NCBI GenBank assembly: GCA_027257055.1
Contig: JAPVLO010000965.1
Coordinates: 186,001 to 250,000, forward strand
DNA: 64,000 nt
Origin: Cephalopachus bancanus
Lineage: Eukaryota; Chordata; Mammalia; Primates; Tarsiidae
Direction of reading: 5' to 3'
The translations under genes and the position numbers were made by a program. The notes beneath the pieces were generated by a model, which saw only the letters and a list, made by a program, of their open reading frames with translations, searched no databases and was not told where the DNA came from. This document shows, piece after piece, positions 48,725 to 60,586 of the stretch. Position 1 is the first letter of the stretch, and each line of letters opens with the position of its first letter.

Positions 48725-48805
48725 TAGGAAAACTCAATGAGGTAATGTACATGGAAGTATCTAGCATGGTTACTGGTACACAGTGGGCATTTGATGAATA
48801 AAAGT
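48725..48805 (-). repeat. MIR fragment
   Basis: ATGAGGTAATGTACATGGAA, AGTGGGCATTTGATGAATAA. Confidence 0.55.
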
Positions 48806-49081
48806 TACTTGCAAAGTTCAAAGCAATATAGAAACATAATGAGTTTGTATTACTATTTTAGTTTCAACTTCACACTATTTTGGAAGTGTGGTGCATTGGA
48901 TCATATCATAAGTATTGTCAACATAAACAGATTTACCGATACATGATTGAGAGACGGGGAAAGAGGGGAAAAGAGCCAAAACCAGACAGCAAGTTAACAG
49001 GATAGACTGAAAATTTCCTCAGAGTATAGTTCCCAGAAATCTTTTCTCTACCTATACCTATACCTCATCCAGTTTCATGTC

Positions 49082-49382
49082 TTTATTTATTTATTTTTGA
49101 GTTGGAATCTCACACTGTCACCCAGGCTGGAGTACAGTGGCATGCTGCTCACAGCTACCACAGCTTCGACCCACTGGGCTCAGGTGATCCTTCCGCCTCA
49201 GTTTTCCAAGTAGCTGGAATTATAGGCACGCACCACCATGCCCGGCTAATTTTTTGATTTATTGTAGAGATGAGGTCTTACCAAGTTGCCCAGGTTGGTC
49301 TCGAACCCATGGGCTCAGGCAATCCTCTCACCTCAGCCTCCCAAAGTGCTGGGATTATAGGCGTGAGCCAGCGCGCCTGGCC
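49082..49382 (-). mobile_element. Alu, full dimer
   Basis: GAGTTGGAATCTCACACTGT to CCAGCGCGCCTGGCC. Confidence 0.94.
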
Positions 49383-49705
49383 GATTTAATGGCTTTAAAT
49401 AGCATCCACCCAAATACCTACTGAGTAGAACATCTCTAACAGGCATTTGAAATCAACATAGGCAAACTCAAACTCTAGATAACACTCCACGTTTAACCCA
49501 TTAATAAAACCCATCAGCAATATGTTAAAGAAACATTTATACTCTTTCCGTTTCTCATCACCTCCGAACACCGCTACCATACACATATCTAAGCCATTGA
49601 CAAGGACTTTGCAATAGCTTCCTGTCCTCTTTCTATTTCTACCCTTCCTTCCCCCATGGTCTATTCTTCCCATAGCTGGCAGGGTGATCTTAAAAGGCTG
49701 CAGAT

Positions 49706-49744
49706 ATATATTTTTTTAATTTTTATTTTAAAGATGTGGGGTAC
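49706..49744 (-). mobile_element. 39-base L1 3'-tail insertion with duplication
   Basis: Perfect 13-base duplication AAAGGCTGCAGAT at 49693-49705 and 49745-49757. In sense the insert is GTACCCCACATCTTTAAAAT and an A/T-rich tail, the extreme 3' end of the same L1 family. Confidence 0.85.
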
Positions 49745-50060
49745 AAAGGCTGCAGATCTTTCACATGCTTAATCCCTCCCATGGCTTTCCATAACCTCGA
49801 GAATTCTGACTCTGGTTTACAAGGCCCTGCATGATCTGGCTTGTATGCTACTGCTACAATCTCATCTGTGACTACTCTTTCTCCTACTTGTTTACTGTTG
49901 TTCCAGCCACACGGGCCTCCTTGCTGTTCTTTGTACATCCTAGGCATATGTTCACCTCACTATCTACTTACTGTTCCCTCTTCCTGAAATATTCTCTCCC
50001 AGACAGCCACATGACTTACTCCTTTATTCCCTTTGGAGAGGCCCTCCTTGACTATCCTAT

Positions 50061-50347
50061 TTTTTTTTTGAGTTGGAGTCTCACTCTGTCGCCCAGACTG
50101 GAGTGTAGTGGCTGCTCCCATCCACCGCAGCCTCAACCTGCTGGGCTCCGGCGATCCTTCCACCTCAGCCTTCCAAGTAGCTGTAACTACAGGCGCGCGC
50201 TACCACGCCCAGCTAATTTTTTTATTTATTGTAGAGATGAGGTCTCACCAAGTTGCCCAGGCGGGTCTCGAACCCGCGGGCTCAAGTAATCCACTCACCT
50301 CAGTCTACCAAGGCATGGGATTACAGGCTGAGTCACCGAGCCCGGCT
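50061..50347 (-). mobile_element. Alu, youngest lineage subfamily
   Basis: GAGTTGGAGTCTCACTCTGT to CACCGAGCCCGGCT; antisense T-arm GGCGGGTCTCGAACCCGCGG. Confidence 0.95.
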
Positions 50348-50820
50348 AGAAACAACTCCTTTACCTGAGCTTTGGCACTCCCTATCTACCTGTATTTCCT
50401 TCCCAAGGTACTTACCATGAGCTCGCATACATATATACATTCAGACATCAATACACGCACACATATACACACTACCCTCCTCTACCATAATGCAAATTCC
50501 GGAGGACACAAATTTTGCTTTGCTTACTTCTGTATTCCCAATTCCTAAAACAGTCCTTGGCATGCATCAGGCACTCAATAAATATGTGTTCAATAAATAG
50601 TGAGGCAGACAGCAAGAGACTAGCAGAGTTTACATGAGTAGCAAGCACAATTTAGCTAATTCAAAATGTCTGCCACTTAATTCAATGAGTATTTATTTGT
50701 CTAGAACCCTGAGGTGGGAGACATCAATCTACTATTCTCTTAACTAGACTCAAGCCTTGCACATCTCTCATACGCATGTATGCTTGCAATGAACTAGGAT
50801 GAAGGATGATGATGATACAG

Positions 50821-50823
<3 letters not shown>

Positions 50824-50868
<45 letters not shown>
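50824..50868. repeat. (CA)n microsatellite
   Basis: About 22 uninterrupted CA units. Confidence 0.98.
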
Positions 50869-50869
<1 letters not shown>

Positions 50870-50909
50870 TTTAATTTATATTTACAACGTATGGTATTTT
50901 GGAATTAGG

Positions 50910-51055
50910 ATTTTTTTAAATTTTATTTTATTATAAAAATGTGGGGTACAAAGTCAGAATTAGGTACATAAGCAATGTATGTGCAGGTGAAGTGTGGGCC
51001 TCCAACTAGTCCTCACTTCCCCTGGTTTAGGATCAGGTATGCTTTGTGTTGTTAA
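50910..51055 (-). mobile_element. L1 3' UTR fragment, non-anthropoid type
   Basis: Antisense of the shared 3' UTR: GTGGGGTACAAAGTCAGAAT, CCTCACTTCCCCTGGTTTAG. Confidence 0.85.
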
Positions 51056-51204
51056 TAACACAATGTCCAACCAAATAAACATTGATTTGTTTCAGGGGTA
51101 TAGAAGAAGTTGTCTGTGCTGAACTTTTTGACAAGTATACTTGACTGTAATGTCTGCCTTTAGAACTAATGTCTGTGTAGAATATGAGTCTGTGGTAAAA
51201 GCTT

Positions 51205-51420
51205 AAGCAATTTTAGGCTCTGCCATTTATGAGGGAATGTGACATGGGCAAGTTATCTACTCTCTACAGTTTTGTTTCCTCATCTCCAAAATAAAAACAA
51301 TCATATACCTACTTCACAGAGTGCTTATAAATATTAAACATGATAATGCGCATAAAAGCACCGGTGGCAGACAAATGACAAGTGATTTGTATATGTTAAC
51401 TGCTTATTGCTATTATTAAA
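51205..51420 (-). repeat. MIR, antisense
   Basis: GTGACATGGGCAAGTTATCT, TTTCCTCATCTCCAAAATAA, ATTAAACATGATAATGCGCA. Confidence 0.8.
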
Positions 51421-51799
51421 GAGCTAATGAGGGTATTAAACATATCTGTAATCTTTCATCCTTTCTTAAAAGTTGCATAAACTGGATTATTAACTCTAAA
51501 ATCACTCAAGACATGTTAACGTATGAATTTTTTTAAAAAGTTGCAACCACAGTCTTCAAAAAGAATAAAACTAACCAGAGTCAACAATTCTTATTGTCTA
51601 AAATCGCACTAACAATATCATTTCAATGACAAGCTTATAATTCTGCTTATCTCTGGTTTTTCTCTGGTTTTTGAGTGTTTGGTAAATAAGTATATAAATT
51701 GCAAATACCTTAAGGGAAGCCTGATAATTCTTCTTATGAACAGAATCTTTCCTCTTCACTGCTCTTAGGTACTCCAAACTTAACCCCAAAAAATGAGTG

Positions 51800-52168
51800 C
51801 CTGAAATGGACTAAATATTTACGTCCCCACTTAATTCATATGTTGAAATCCTAATTCCTAATGTGATAGTACTGGGAAGTAGAACCTTTGGGAGGTAATT
51901 TGATTTTTAAGGTGGAGTCCTCATAAATGGTATTAATGTCCTTATAAAACAGACCTCAGAGAGCTCTCTCACCCCTTCCAACATGTGAGGACAGAAAGAG
52001 AAACAGCCATCTATGAACCAGGAAGCAGGCCCTCACCAAACACTGAATTTGCTGGCACCCTAATCTTGGACTTCACAGGCTCCAGAACTGTGTGAAATAA
52101 GTATCTGTTGTTTAAGCCACCCAGTCTATGGTAGTATGTGATAGTAGCCCAAAAAGACTAAGATAGTA
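51800..52168 (+). mobile_element. Solo LTR of MaLR type, second copy
   Basis: AATTCATATGTTGAAATCCT, TCACCCCTTCCAACATGTGA, TTGTTTAAGCCACCCAGTCT, ending AAAAAGACTAAGATAG. Same family as 36418-36735; non-coding. Confidence 0.85.
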
Positions 52169-53204
52169 CCTGTGGTATGTCAGTGGTCCCCAAAACTCCT
52201 CCCAAATTTGATGATTCAGTAGAAGGAAGTATAGGACTTGGATGTTGTTATACTCACAGCTATGGTTTATTACAGTGAGAAGATACAGAGTAGGATTAAT
52301 GAAGGAAAAAGGTGCATTAGGTAGATTCTAGAGTATACCAGGCACCAGCTTCCAAGAGCGCTCTCCTGATGTCACGTAGGATACACTTAAGAAATCCCTC
52401 AGCAACTAACTGCAGCAACATGTATAAAGTGTTGCTTGATAGGTTAACTCCCTTGAATCAAAAAGTCCAGCTCTTTTTGGGGATAAGTCACCAAATCCCC
52501 AGACTCCCAGAAGAAAAGCAGATGGCCACCATAACCATATTTTTGCACAAGTTATCTAGACAAGCTGGTACAACATGGCTCAAGGTTCCAAACATGTACA
52601 ACACTCTTATCAGTTAATAAGATAGGAAACATTTTAAGAGCTCAATTTCTAGGAGTTAGGCAAGGGCCAGTTATACAAGCAGGCCCTTCTGAAATTGTGC
52701 AATATTTGAGCAATTTGGATCTGCTGGAATAACTCTTTCCAATCCATATGGCAAGTTAAGATATACAACTTAGAGTATGAAGAGTGACTATAGCTCAGAT
52801 AAACCACTTATGAGATATGACTCACGTAGTGGGCCCATCCATGTCTTTCTTACTTTTCTAGGCATGTATCACTCCCTCCATATTTACATCAGTATCATGC
52901 TGGAGCTTAGTTCAGCAAAAGGAAAAGAATTATGTTCAAAGCCTCATAATTAAACAGTCAGAACCAATGCTTTATAGTTCATGATTCTTTTTAAAATCAA
53001 GGGCCAAAGAAAGAAATACAGAGCACCAAGAACAGTGTTTTCCAAATGCTATTCCTTAAGAAATTTTAATAGATATTGTGCAAATAAAGAGTTTAAAGGT
53101 TAAATACATTTGGAGAACATTATATATGCCCCTGGCTTGGAGATTTACAATATCTGCTAGCATATTAAAAGTTCTGAAAAGTACTGTTTTTAAAAATAAA
53201 CAAA
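52169..53204 (-). other. ZNF280C: ZNF280C intron, nothing recognised
   Basis: AT-rich sequence; possibly old LTR-type material near 52200-52800, but no family could be named and no exon found. Confidence 0.45.
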
Positions 53205-53855
53205 AGGGAACACTTCTACACTGTTGGTAGGAGTATAAACTAGTTCAACCTCTATGGAAAACAGTATGGGGATTTTTAAAAGAACTAGAAATTGATCTTT
53301 CTCTACGACCCAGCAATCCCTTTACTGGGAATACATGGGAATACATTTGGGGGAACATAAATTGTTCTATCAAAAAGATACCTGCACATGCATGTTTATT
53401 GCAGCACTATTCACAATAGTGAAAACATGGAACCAACCCTGCTGCCCATAGAACGTGGACTAGATAAAGAAAATGTGGTACATACATATGATGGAGTATA
53501 CACGGCCATAAAGAAGGACAAAATTATGGACTTTGCAGCAACTTGGATAGATTTAGAGTCCATGATACTCAGTGATCTATCACAGAAACAAAACTGAATA
53601 CCACATGTTCTCACTCATAAGTGGGTCCTAATCATTTATCACAAGACAAAAGACGGGTCGGCAGAGTAGGACACCACCAGGGGAAGTTGGGGGGGAGCAT
53701 GTAAAAACACAAAGCCTACCTGTTCTTAAACCAGGGGAAGCGAGGACCAATTGAAGGCCCAAACTTCACTTGTACGTAGACTACTTATGTACCTAATTCT
53801 GACTTGAACCCTACATCTTTACAATAAAATAAAGAAAAAATTTTAAAAATAAAAA
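53205..53855 (+). mobile_element. L1 3' end, non-anthropoid type
   Basis: CACTTCTACACTGTTGGTAG through the ORF2 C-terminal region (frame broken) and the shared 3' UTR (CTTAAACCAGGGGAAGCGAG, ACCTAATTCTGACTTGAACC). 5'-truncated. Confidence 0.9.
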
Positions 53856-55236
53856 TAAACAAAAAACCCCTACTGATCTTGTAAATCCAATCATTTACTA
53901 CTTTTTTTATTTTTACAATTTTAATAGAAAAACATTTACATTATTCTGGAGTCTAAACAGAAGCCTTGTCCATTCCCTGTCCCCTCCTCCCAAATGTCTA
54001 CAAGATGGAGGCTGGAGGTGGAAGCTGGGGTGGAGGCTGTACCACATTTCTTTTACCAGGAACAATTTTAGAGAGAAACACTTAAGAGAGGAACACAACA
54101 TCTGATTGAACGTTGTTGGGGAAACCCTAGAATAAAAAGATTTTGCCAGAGGTTCTTAAAGGCAGGGTGGCCTACTAGGATAAAGAAATAGCTACACTGG
54201 TACTATCCCAGTCCTAACACAGGTGATCCTGAATGTATTTAAAAATTCTATTTTTATATTTCTTTTCCAATTAACAACTACAACTTAATTTCATGATCAT
54301 CTAATGACTAGAGTCAAAGGCCATGTTAGCACCAGCACTGAATAAATTGGTCATGACAATGCAATCAATGATAAGAAAATGTAATGGACTTTTCAGTGAA
54401 AAGGCAAAACTTGGTTACATGACCACATTCAGTAACTCCACTGACTGCTGATTTTGGCAAAGGCAATTCACTGTTCCATCAAAGTTTTTAACCCAAAAGA
54501 CAGTCTACTTGTTTTAGGAAAAGAATCAGTAAGCATCAAATCAGAAATCAAGGGAAAGGTGCAAGCATTAATACTGATATCTCAGAAATTATACAACAGA
54601 ATTGGTAAAAGTCATGTAGGAAATGAGTTACAACCTAAATATAGTTCTCTGTCATAGTTCATATATCTCGTAATAAGTGTCCTTGCTGTTTCCTTTGTTA
54701 CTAGCTAGTACAAAGGTTCATTCTGATTCACTGATGAAAGTCATATGTCTTATAATAAAAAGTGGGCTATAAAGTGGAAACAAGATTTGAAGAGGAAAAA
54801 CATAAGGTTATGAATCCTCAATATTATCTTCCTCAGTTCAAATGTATTCTTTTCCCTGCTCTTGGTAAGCACCTTTAAAATCATTCCCATTCCCACCACC
54901 CTTATACCTTGAAATATCCAACCTAAATATTCCACTAATCTTCCCTTTATTCCTCCACTCTGGGGTTCCTATTTCTAACTATCTTTCAGAACTTTTACGA
55001 TTTATGAGTCTCAATGTCACCAAAAAGCAGGCAAGGAAAAGAAGTGGAAGTCTCACAAGTAATTCAGCATAAATTGTGTCATTCAGAACAACTTTGTTTT
55101 CTGTCCAGAACAAATCTAACCAATCTTCAAGGTTTTATATATCTATTTTTATACATAAATAGACACAGATGTAAATCTATAGATAGAGATCTTTATCTTC
55201 TCACTAAAACATGAACAAATAGCTGTTTCATCTCAC
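53856..55236 (-). other. ZNF280C: ZNF280C intron, nothing recognised
   Basis: Downstream of the fingers 4-5 exon; no repeat or RNA gene recognised. Confidence 0.5.
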
Positions 55237-55383
55237 CTGATGCTTCATGTAATGATTCATGTAGGGGGTTGCCATTCTATTCACTTTGAGGCAAAATGGA
55301 CATAGCAAGTTCTTAGTGTTCTCATGGGATGCTCTAAAATGAGCTTCTACATCAGAAAATGTTGATGATCTAAACTGGCAAAC
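55237..55383 (-). CDS. ZNF280C: ZNF280C internal exon: fingers 4 and 5
   Basis: 147 bases, phase 0 on both sides, acceptor TATTTCTAG and donor CAG|GTGAGA. It starts VCQFRSSTFSDVEAHFRASH, supplying the second Cys and the His pair of finger 4. Finger 5, CPFC-x12-H-x3-H, follows (CPFCLKVNRMATPYMNHYMK then H). The exon is 49 codons with no stop and joins directly to KKGIHRC in the next exon. Confidence 0.95.
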
Positions 55384-56160
55384 CTAGAAATATAAAGAAG
55401 TCTTAGTTTAAATTTTGTAACTGATAAGCAATTACATCAAAGTAGGGATGACGGGTCATTTGTTTAGAAGAACATTATGTACTACTAGCTCAGCTCTGCT
55501 GCCTACAAAACAAGGAATCCTACTGCTGCAAGTAATAAAGACAATCTTTGAAACAGAAATGTTATCTTTCAAAGTTTAGAAATATATTTCAAAACATAGC
55601 TAGAATCCTCTCTTTTCCGATCTACCACCCCCTACCCTGACATGAATTTTCAAGCTCTGACACCTCGTTTTATGTTTTTCTTGCTATATATAAAACAGAG
55701 TATTCTCTTCTTTAGATTTTTAATAGCATCCAGGCTATGCCAGTGGCAATTTGTCTTTATCTTGCTTTCTTATTTCTGGAAGCCACTTCAAATTCAGGAA
55801 AAATACTCGTCCCAGAGTATTTCACTGGGTTCTCTCTAACGAAGAGCATTTCCTGTTTCCTTGACCTGTCTATATTATTCCTTATATGACAAGCTCAAAT
55901 ATTTGTCTTTCTCCAGCAGGACATTTCTTCATCTAGTACAGGGGTCAGAAAACTACAGCTGGCAGGCAAAATTTAGTACACCCCCCCTTACACAGAACAC
56001 ATGAGTTAAACTAAGGGAGTTCCACTAATAAAGAGGGGTCTTCAATTTTAGTACAGTAACTAATTGTATTCAAATGATGAAAAAACCAAAAGAACAATAC
56101 TATTTCATGGCACATGAAAATTAAACAAACACTTAAATACACAATAAAATGTGTGTGTAC
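55384..56160 (-). other. ZNF280C: ZNF280C intron between finger 3 and finger 4 exons
   Basis: Short intron of 777 bases with GT-AG ends; no repeat recognised. Confidence 0.7.
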
Positions 56161-56261
56161 CTGGCAAATATATGGCATTTCACCGGGTTTATGAGTGTCC
56201 TTCATATGTTGTAAAAGAATATGCTCTGTTTCAAATGATAATTCACAGATTTTGCAAATAG
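56161..56261 (-). CDS. ZNF280C: ZNF280C internal exon: finger 3 and start of finger 4
   Basis: 101 bases after TTTCCACTTTTAG, ending CAG|GTACAC. It encodes finger 3 as CKIC-x12-H-x4-H ([20 protein letters not shown] then DTH), the KPGEMPY linker and the first Cys of finger 4 (YICQ). Finger 4 is therefore split between its two cysteines by the intron. Phase matches on both sides. Confidence 0.94.
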
Positions 56262-56424
56262 CTAAAAGTGGAAAAAATACATTATACCATTTTAAGGATG
56301 TACATAAAAAGATTCATTTGGTACATCCATAACAACAACAACAATAACAACAATTAATAATAGTAATAGTAGCAGCAGTCACAGTGATGGTGGTTCTAAC
56401 AATTTTATAGTTGTTAACTCTGTA

Positions 56425-56940
56425 ACGTTGTTTAAAGAGATTAATTATATTCACTTATTTAATTCTCATAACATTACTGAGGAAGGCATTGCTATTTTTT
56501 TTTTTTTTTGAGTTGGAGTCTCACTCTGTCACCCAGACTGGAGTGCAGTGGCTGCTCCCGGCCATTGCAGCCTCGATCTGCTGGGCTCCGGCAATCCTTC
56601 CGCCTCAGCCTTCCAAGTAGCTGGAACTATAGGCGTGCGCTACCACGCCCGGCTAATTTTGATATATTGTAGAGATGAGGTCTCGCCAAGTTGCCCAGGT
56701 GGGTCTCGAACCTGTAGGCTCAGGCAATCCACTCACCTCAGCCTCCAAAGAGCGGGATTACAGGCTGAGCCACTGAGCCCGGCTGGCACTGCTATTTTTA
56801 TCCCCATTTTTCAGATGAGGAACCAAAAGCACAGAAAAGTTAAGTAACTTGCTTGAGATCTTGAAGCTGTATTAAGAAGCAAAGCTAGGATCTGAATTCA
56901 AGCTGTCCATTCTCAGACTCTGTGAATTTTAACTACCATT
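56425..56940 (+). repeat. MIR split by a young Alu
   Basis: TTATTTAATTCTCATAACAT before and TTTTCAGATGAGGAACCAAA, TAAGTAACTTGCTTGAGATC after the Alu. Confidence 0.8.
56501..56784 (-). mobile_element. Alu, young lineage subfamily
   Basis: GAGTTGGAGTCTCACTCTGT to CACTGAGCCCGGCT; near-perfect duplication GGCATTGCTATTTTT. It lies 240 bases upstream of the finger 3 exon. Confidence 0.95.
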
Positions 56941-56967
56941 GTAGTTATTTTTTGTCTTAAAGTATAA

Positions 56968-57112
56968 ATCAGGGGCATACCTCCATCAATAAGGGTACGC
57001 CATCTCAAACAAGGTGAAGTGGGAACAAAAGTGAGGCCCAAACTTTACCAGTACAATGACCATTTGTATACCTAACCCTGAATTGTACTCCACCATCTTA
57101 AAAAAAAAAGTA
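56968..57112 (+). mobile_element. L1 3' UTR fragment, non-anthropoid type
   Basis: AGTGAGGCCCAAACTTTACC, TATACCTAACCCTGAATTGT and an A-tail; diverged member of the shared 3' UTR. Confidence 0.75.
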
Positions 57113-57282
57113 TAAATCAAAGTCATTGGTTTCAAATTTGAAAATCATGAAATCTGGGTGTTCTAAGTTTAGTGCCCTACACTAAACTAGAGCTATGTCA
57201 AGGAAGTTTCTACTAATGAATTACTTATGAGAGGAACTTCAATTTTAGTAACAAATTTTTTCTTTCTTTCCTTTTCTTATTT

Positions 57283-57449
57283 CCTTAGAGATCGGGGTCT
57301 CACTATGTTGCCCAGGCTGGAGTGCAGTGGCTATTCACAGATGTAATTGATCAGAGTGCACTACAGCCCAAATTCCTGGGCTCAAGTGATTCTCTCGTGT
57401 CAGCTTCTTGAGTAGATGGGACTACAGGCATGTACCATTGTGTCTGGCT
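57283..57449 (-). mobile_element. Alu right-arm fragment
   Basis: TCGGGGTCTCACTATGTTGC to CCATTGTGTCTGGC. Confidence 0.8.
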
Positions 57450-57509
57450 TTAGTACAAATTTTACTTATAAAAAAATTTTATTTATGCCCTCAAATTACA
57501 AAGTCAATT

Positions 57510-57665
57510 TCTTAAAAAAAAATTTTTTTAATTTTAAGGATGTGGGGTACAATTCAGGATTAGGTATACAAGTGGTCATCATACAGGAAAAGTTTGGGCC
57601 TCCCTTTGGTTTCCACTTTGCCCGGTTTATTATCAGGTATGCTTAATGATGCTGTGTCCCCCCAA
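57510..57665 (-). mobile_element. L1 3' UTR fragment, non-anthropoid type
   Basis: Antisense: GGATGTGGGGTACAATTCAG, GTTTGGGCCTCCCTTTGGTT, TATTATCAGGTATGCTTAAT. Ends about 105 bases 3' of the finger 2 exon. Confidence 0.82.
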
Positions 57666-57771
57666 AGTCTATTTCTTATTCTTACATTTCTGTCAGAATT
57701 TTTATAGTCTCCTCACAGTTCAGATGATCAAAATAAGTAATATTCAGGATTTCAATGAAACTGTCACTTAC

Positions 57772-57929
57772 TAGAGAACTCATGGGGTGTGTGTGTGCTC
57801 TCGATGTGGCACTGCAGTTGGAAGGGAGTAGGATACTGCCGATAGCAGTGCTGGCAGGTGGTGTGGTTTTCCCAGCTCTCACTGTTTTGCTTCTCAAGTT
57901 CCAAGTGGTGTTTCATGTGGTTCATAAAC
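57772..57929 (-). CDS. ZNF280C: ZNF280C internal exon: end of finger 1 and finger 2
   Basis: 158 bases between TTGTAG and GTAAGT, one base completing the preceding codon and one left over. It supplies the His pair of finger 1 ([12 protein letters not shown]) and the complete finger 2, CQHC-x12-H-x4-H ([20 protein letters not shown] then TH), followed by TPHEFS. Spacing is canonical for zinc coordination. The codon split across the next junction is A|CT (Thr), giving EFSTICKIC. Confidence 0.93.
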
Positions 57930-59715
57930 CTACAAATATTTGTCAATAGGCACAAAAATTCAAATTTGTAACCAAAGACAAACCTCACCAGTATCTGAGC
58001 CTAAATTCTTTTAAAAATGCAATTGTATGACTCAAAATAACATATCTAAGGCCCAAAAGCCCTCTAGAAAGATATGTGCTTTAAATAATTTACTTTCATT
58101 AAGAGGGCTCAGTAAAGATTTTTCTTTTCATTTGTTTTTTAAACAGTCCATTAATGTAGTAGTATGAAATACCACTAATTTGCTATAATTCTTCATCATT
58201 ATTTCAGATTTAAAAATCTTTAGACAAAGAAAAATAACAAGCTTCTTTCCCATACATGAAATACTATTCACATTTTTAAATAAAATATGTAAAGGAAGGA
58301 AACCCTACCACCAAAAGCAGCTAGTCATGAGAGAAAACTTTTGAAGTTTTGAGGTTGCTTAAAAAACACAACTTGGTATTTTTATTTGTGTACTGGTTTC
58401 CAAATGCATGCAATAGCAATTTTAATGGCTATAATTATAAGAATCTTTTGTTTTATTTAATAATAGTGGCTTACCATTAGCACAAACTGTTCATTTTTCC
58501 TTGTAGACTATGCCCTTTGTAGCACTGTCTATTTTTTAGTTTTCCATTCTGCTATTTCAACTTCTCTATAAGCCTTCTTATAAGAAGGAACTATGTCGTT
58601 CAAAGGCAGTGAGTAAAATATAAATGGGCATACCTATTTCAAAGAGCTTACTAAAGATTTTTGTTGGATTCCAAAGTAAATATATTCAATCAAAACAATT
58701 TTAAGACTGGGCCAACTATCTACATTTATTCACTATGAATCCCTGAAGAAAGAAAGCTTGAAATGAAGTCAATGTCATTAACCTAGATAGTGATCATAGT
58801 GAAGGTCTTGACATTTATCTTTTTTTCCACACCTCCAAAACACTCCTTCTCTTTAGAGTTGGATATGGTTCGCTCAACATATCTTCTTTCCTCCTTTGGT
58901 TTTGGTAAATGTCTGCAATTTACTTTGAAAAGTATCTAAAAAAATCAGATGGTTCTGAGCTATTCGTATCAGATGAACAGATATGTGGTAAAGCAATTAT
59001 AGCAAAATGTTAATGCAGGACTTGAGGTGGTTCACAGACAACTGTCATTGTAAAAAATTTTATAATAAAATGTGGGAAAGACAGCCTCACCTAATATAAC
59101 TATCAGACTACGCAGGCAATAAAAAATACCAATTAATATGTTTTATTACTTGGTTCTGTTACTATTTCACTTAAGATATTAGACATGTGATATACCAAAT
59201 AATGTGTTAAGTTACAAAATCAAAGCAGACATGTTTTATAGAACTGTTACTTCTCTAAGGATCACCCCCCCAAAATTGCTTTCTCTGCAAGGTAAATGTG
59301 CTAAAAGTTATAAATTTTAAAAATTGAGCTTTAAATAAGATTAGTATGGAGGAGGTCACACTGAATAAAGTAGTTCCTCCTGTGATACGAAGATTCAAAA
59401 GTAGATAGAAAATAAAAACATCTCATCAAAACTCCTAGTTTGATGATGACTATAAGGAAAAGAAGCAATATTCCCTTAAGGTAAAATACATTTTTTCTTT
59501 TCTTAAGTTATCTGAAAACAACACAACTAGAAGGATCCAGGAGTTAAATTTCTAAAACACAAGAAAAGACAAAAGCTTTTCAACATGATAATCTGCCTCT
59601 GTTCTTAGTGAAAAATGTGTAGGACACCTTCCATGGTGCAGCAAAATAAAGATACAACATTCATATCTGTAGTATTTCAGTTTTCAAACAGAAATAAAAA
59701 TAAGTATATACGTAC
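57930..59715 (-). other. ZNF280C: ZNF280C intron without Alu
   Basis: 1.8 kb intron, AT-rich and free of recognisable repeats, unlike the rest of the gene. Confidence 0.55.
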
Positions 59716-59936
59716 CTAATATTATTTTTAAGAACTTTCAAGCAACTGAAGCATTTAAAGGTTGTATAAGTCTTCTGTTCTTCCTCGACAGCTCCTTCAT
59801 GCCTTCCATAATAAAAGTCACTAACTAACATGATCAATTTTCCTTTCTCTGAACCAGAATTATCTTTGTTTTCATCGCATGAAACTTCTGTTTTAATACT
59901 TCCTAAAAAGTCATTTGCCATGTCTGGACAACAGCG
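59716..59936 (-). CDS. ZNF280C: ZNF280C internal exon (first zinc-finger half); most 5' coding exon seen
   Basis: Minus-strand exon after a strong pyrimidine tract (TTTTTTCTTCTTCAG) and ending AG|GTACGT; 221 bases, phase 0 at the start and two bases left over. It reads RCCPDMANDFLGSIKTE, then an acidic, Ser-rich stretch, and ends in FKCFSCLKVLKNNI, the Cys pair and loop of the first C2H2 finger whose His pair lies in the next exon. The residues before the finger are a low-complexity linker between the N-terminal domain and the finger array. The 5' border is a little less certain than the others because I cannot align the linker from memory. Confidence 0.85.
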
Positions 59937-60289
59937 CTGAAGAAGAAAAAAGATACAAGCTTTTTTATATCACTTTTAAAAATCAGATACCAAAAAATGA
60001 CTCCTTACAACTAGTGCCAGATGATGTAAAACAGTGTTTGGCAATATATCTGAAAAGACATTCACCAAAATTTTGGCTTCATTCTTTATATATCTAAAAA
60101 ATAAAACAATAAACACCTACTATCTCAATAAAGAAATAAATTCAAAACCAAATTGAAATCTTAAGATCAGGAATATTTATATACCTAGTACCTTTTCCCT
60201 TGCAATTTTCTTAGATGTAAATATCTAAAAATAATTTGTTTTTTTGGCCAAAAATCATACATTTAATATCTGTGTCAAGATACAGCTTA

Positions 60290-60586
60290 GGCTGGGCACG
60301 ATGGCTCAAGTCTGTAATCCCAGCACTTTGGGAGACTGAGGTGAAGGGATTGCCTGAGCCCATGGGTTCGAGAACAGCCTAGGCAACTTGGTAAGATCTC
60401 ATTCCTACAATTAAAAAAAAAAAAAAAGCCGGTCATAGTAGTGCGTGCCTGTAGTTCCAGCTACTTGGAATGCTGAGGTGGAAGGATCGCCTGAATCTAG
60501 CAGGTCAGTGCTGGGGTAGCCATGAGCATGCCACTGCACTCCAGCCTGGGCGACTGAGTGAGACTCCAATTAAAAAAAAAAAAAAA
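60290..60586 (+). mobile_element. Alu, intermediate
   Basis: GGCTGGGCACGATGGCTCAA to GACTCCAATT and A-tail; duplication AAGATACAGCTTA, slightly diverged. Confidence 0.93.

Larger units (their letters stand above)
49430..50610 (+). mobile_element. L2 3' half, broken by a tiny L1 and an Alu
   Basis: Reads as L2 (TGGTTTACAAGGCCCTGCAT, TGTTCCAGCCACACGGGCCT, CTTGGCATGCATCAGGCACT with CAATAAATATGTGTTCAATA at the end). Interrupted at 49706-49744 and 50061-50347. Confidence 0.85.

Noticed and set aside
51598..51789. Possible extra ZNF280C exon (GLSLEYLRAVKRKDSVHKKN)
   Set aside because: The flanking exons (55237-55383 and 47632-47763) join directly in phase as [11 protein letters not shown], leaving no room for it; no zinc-finger residues.
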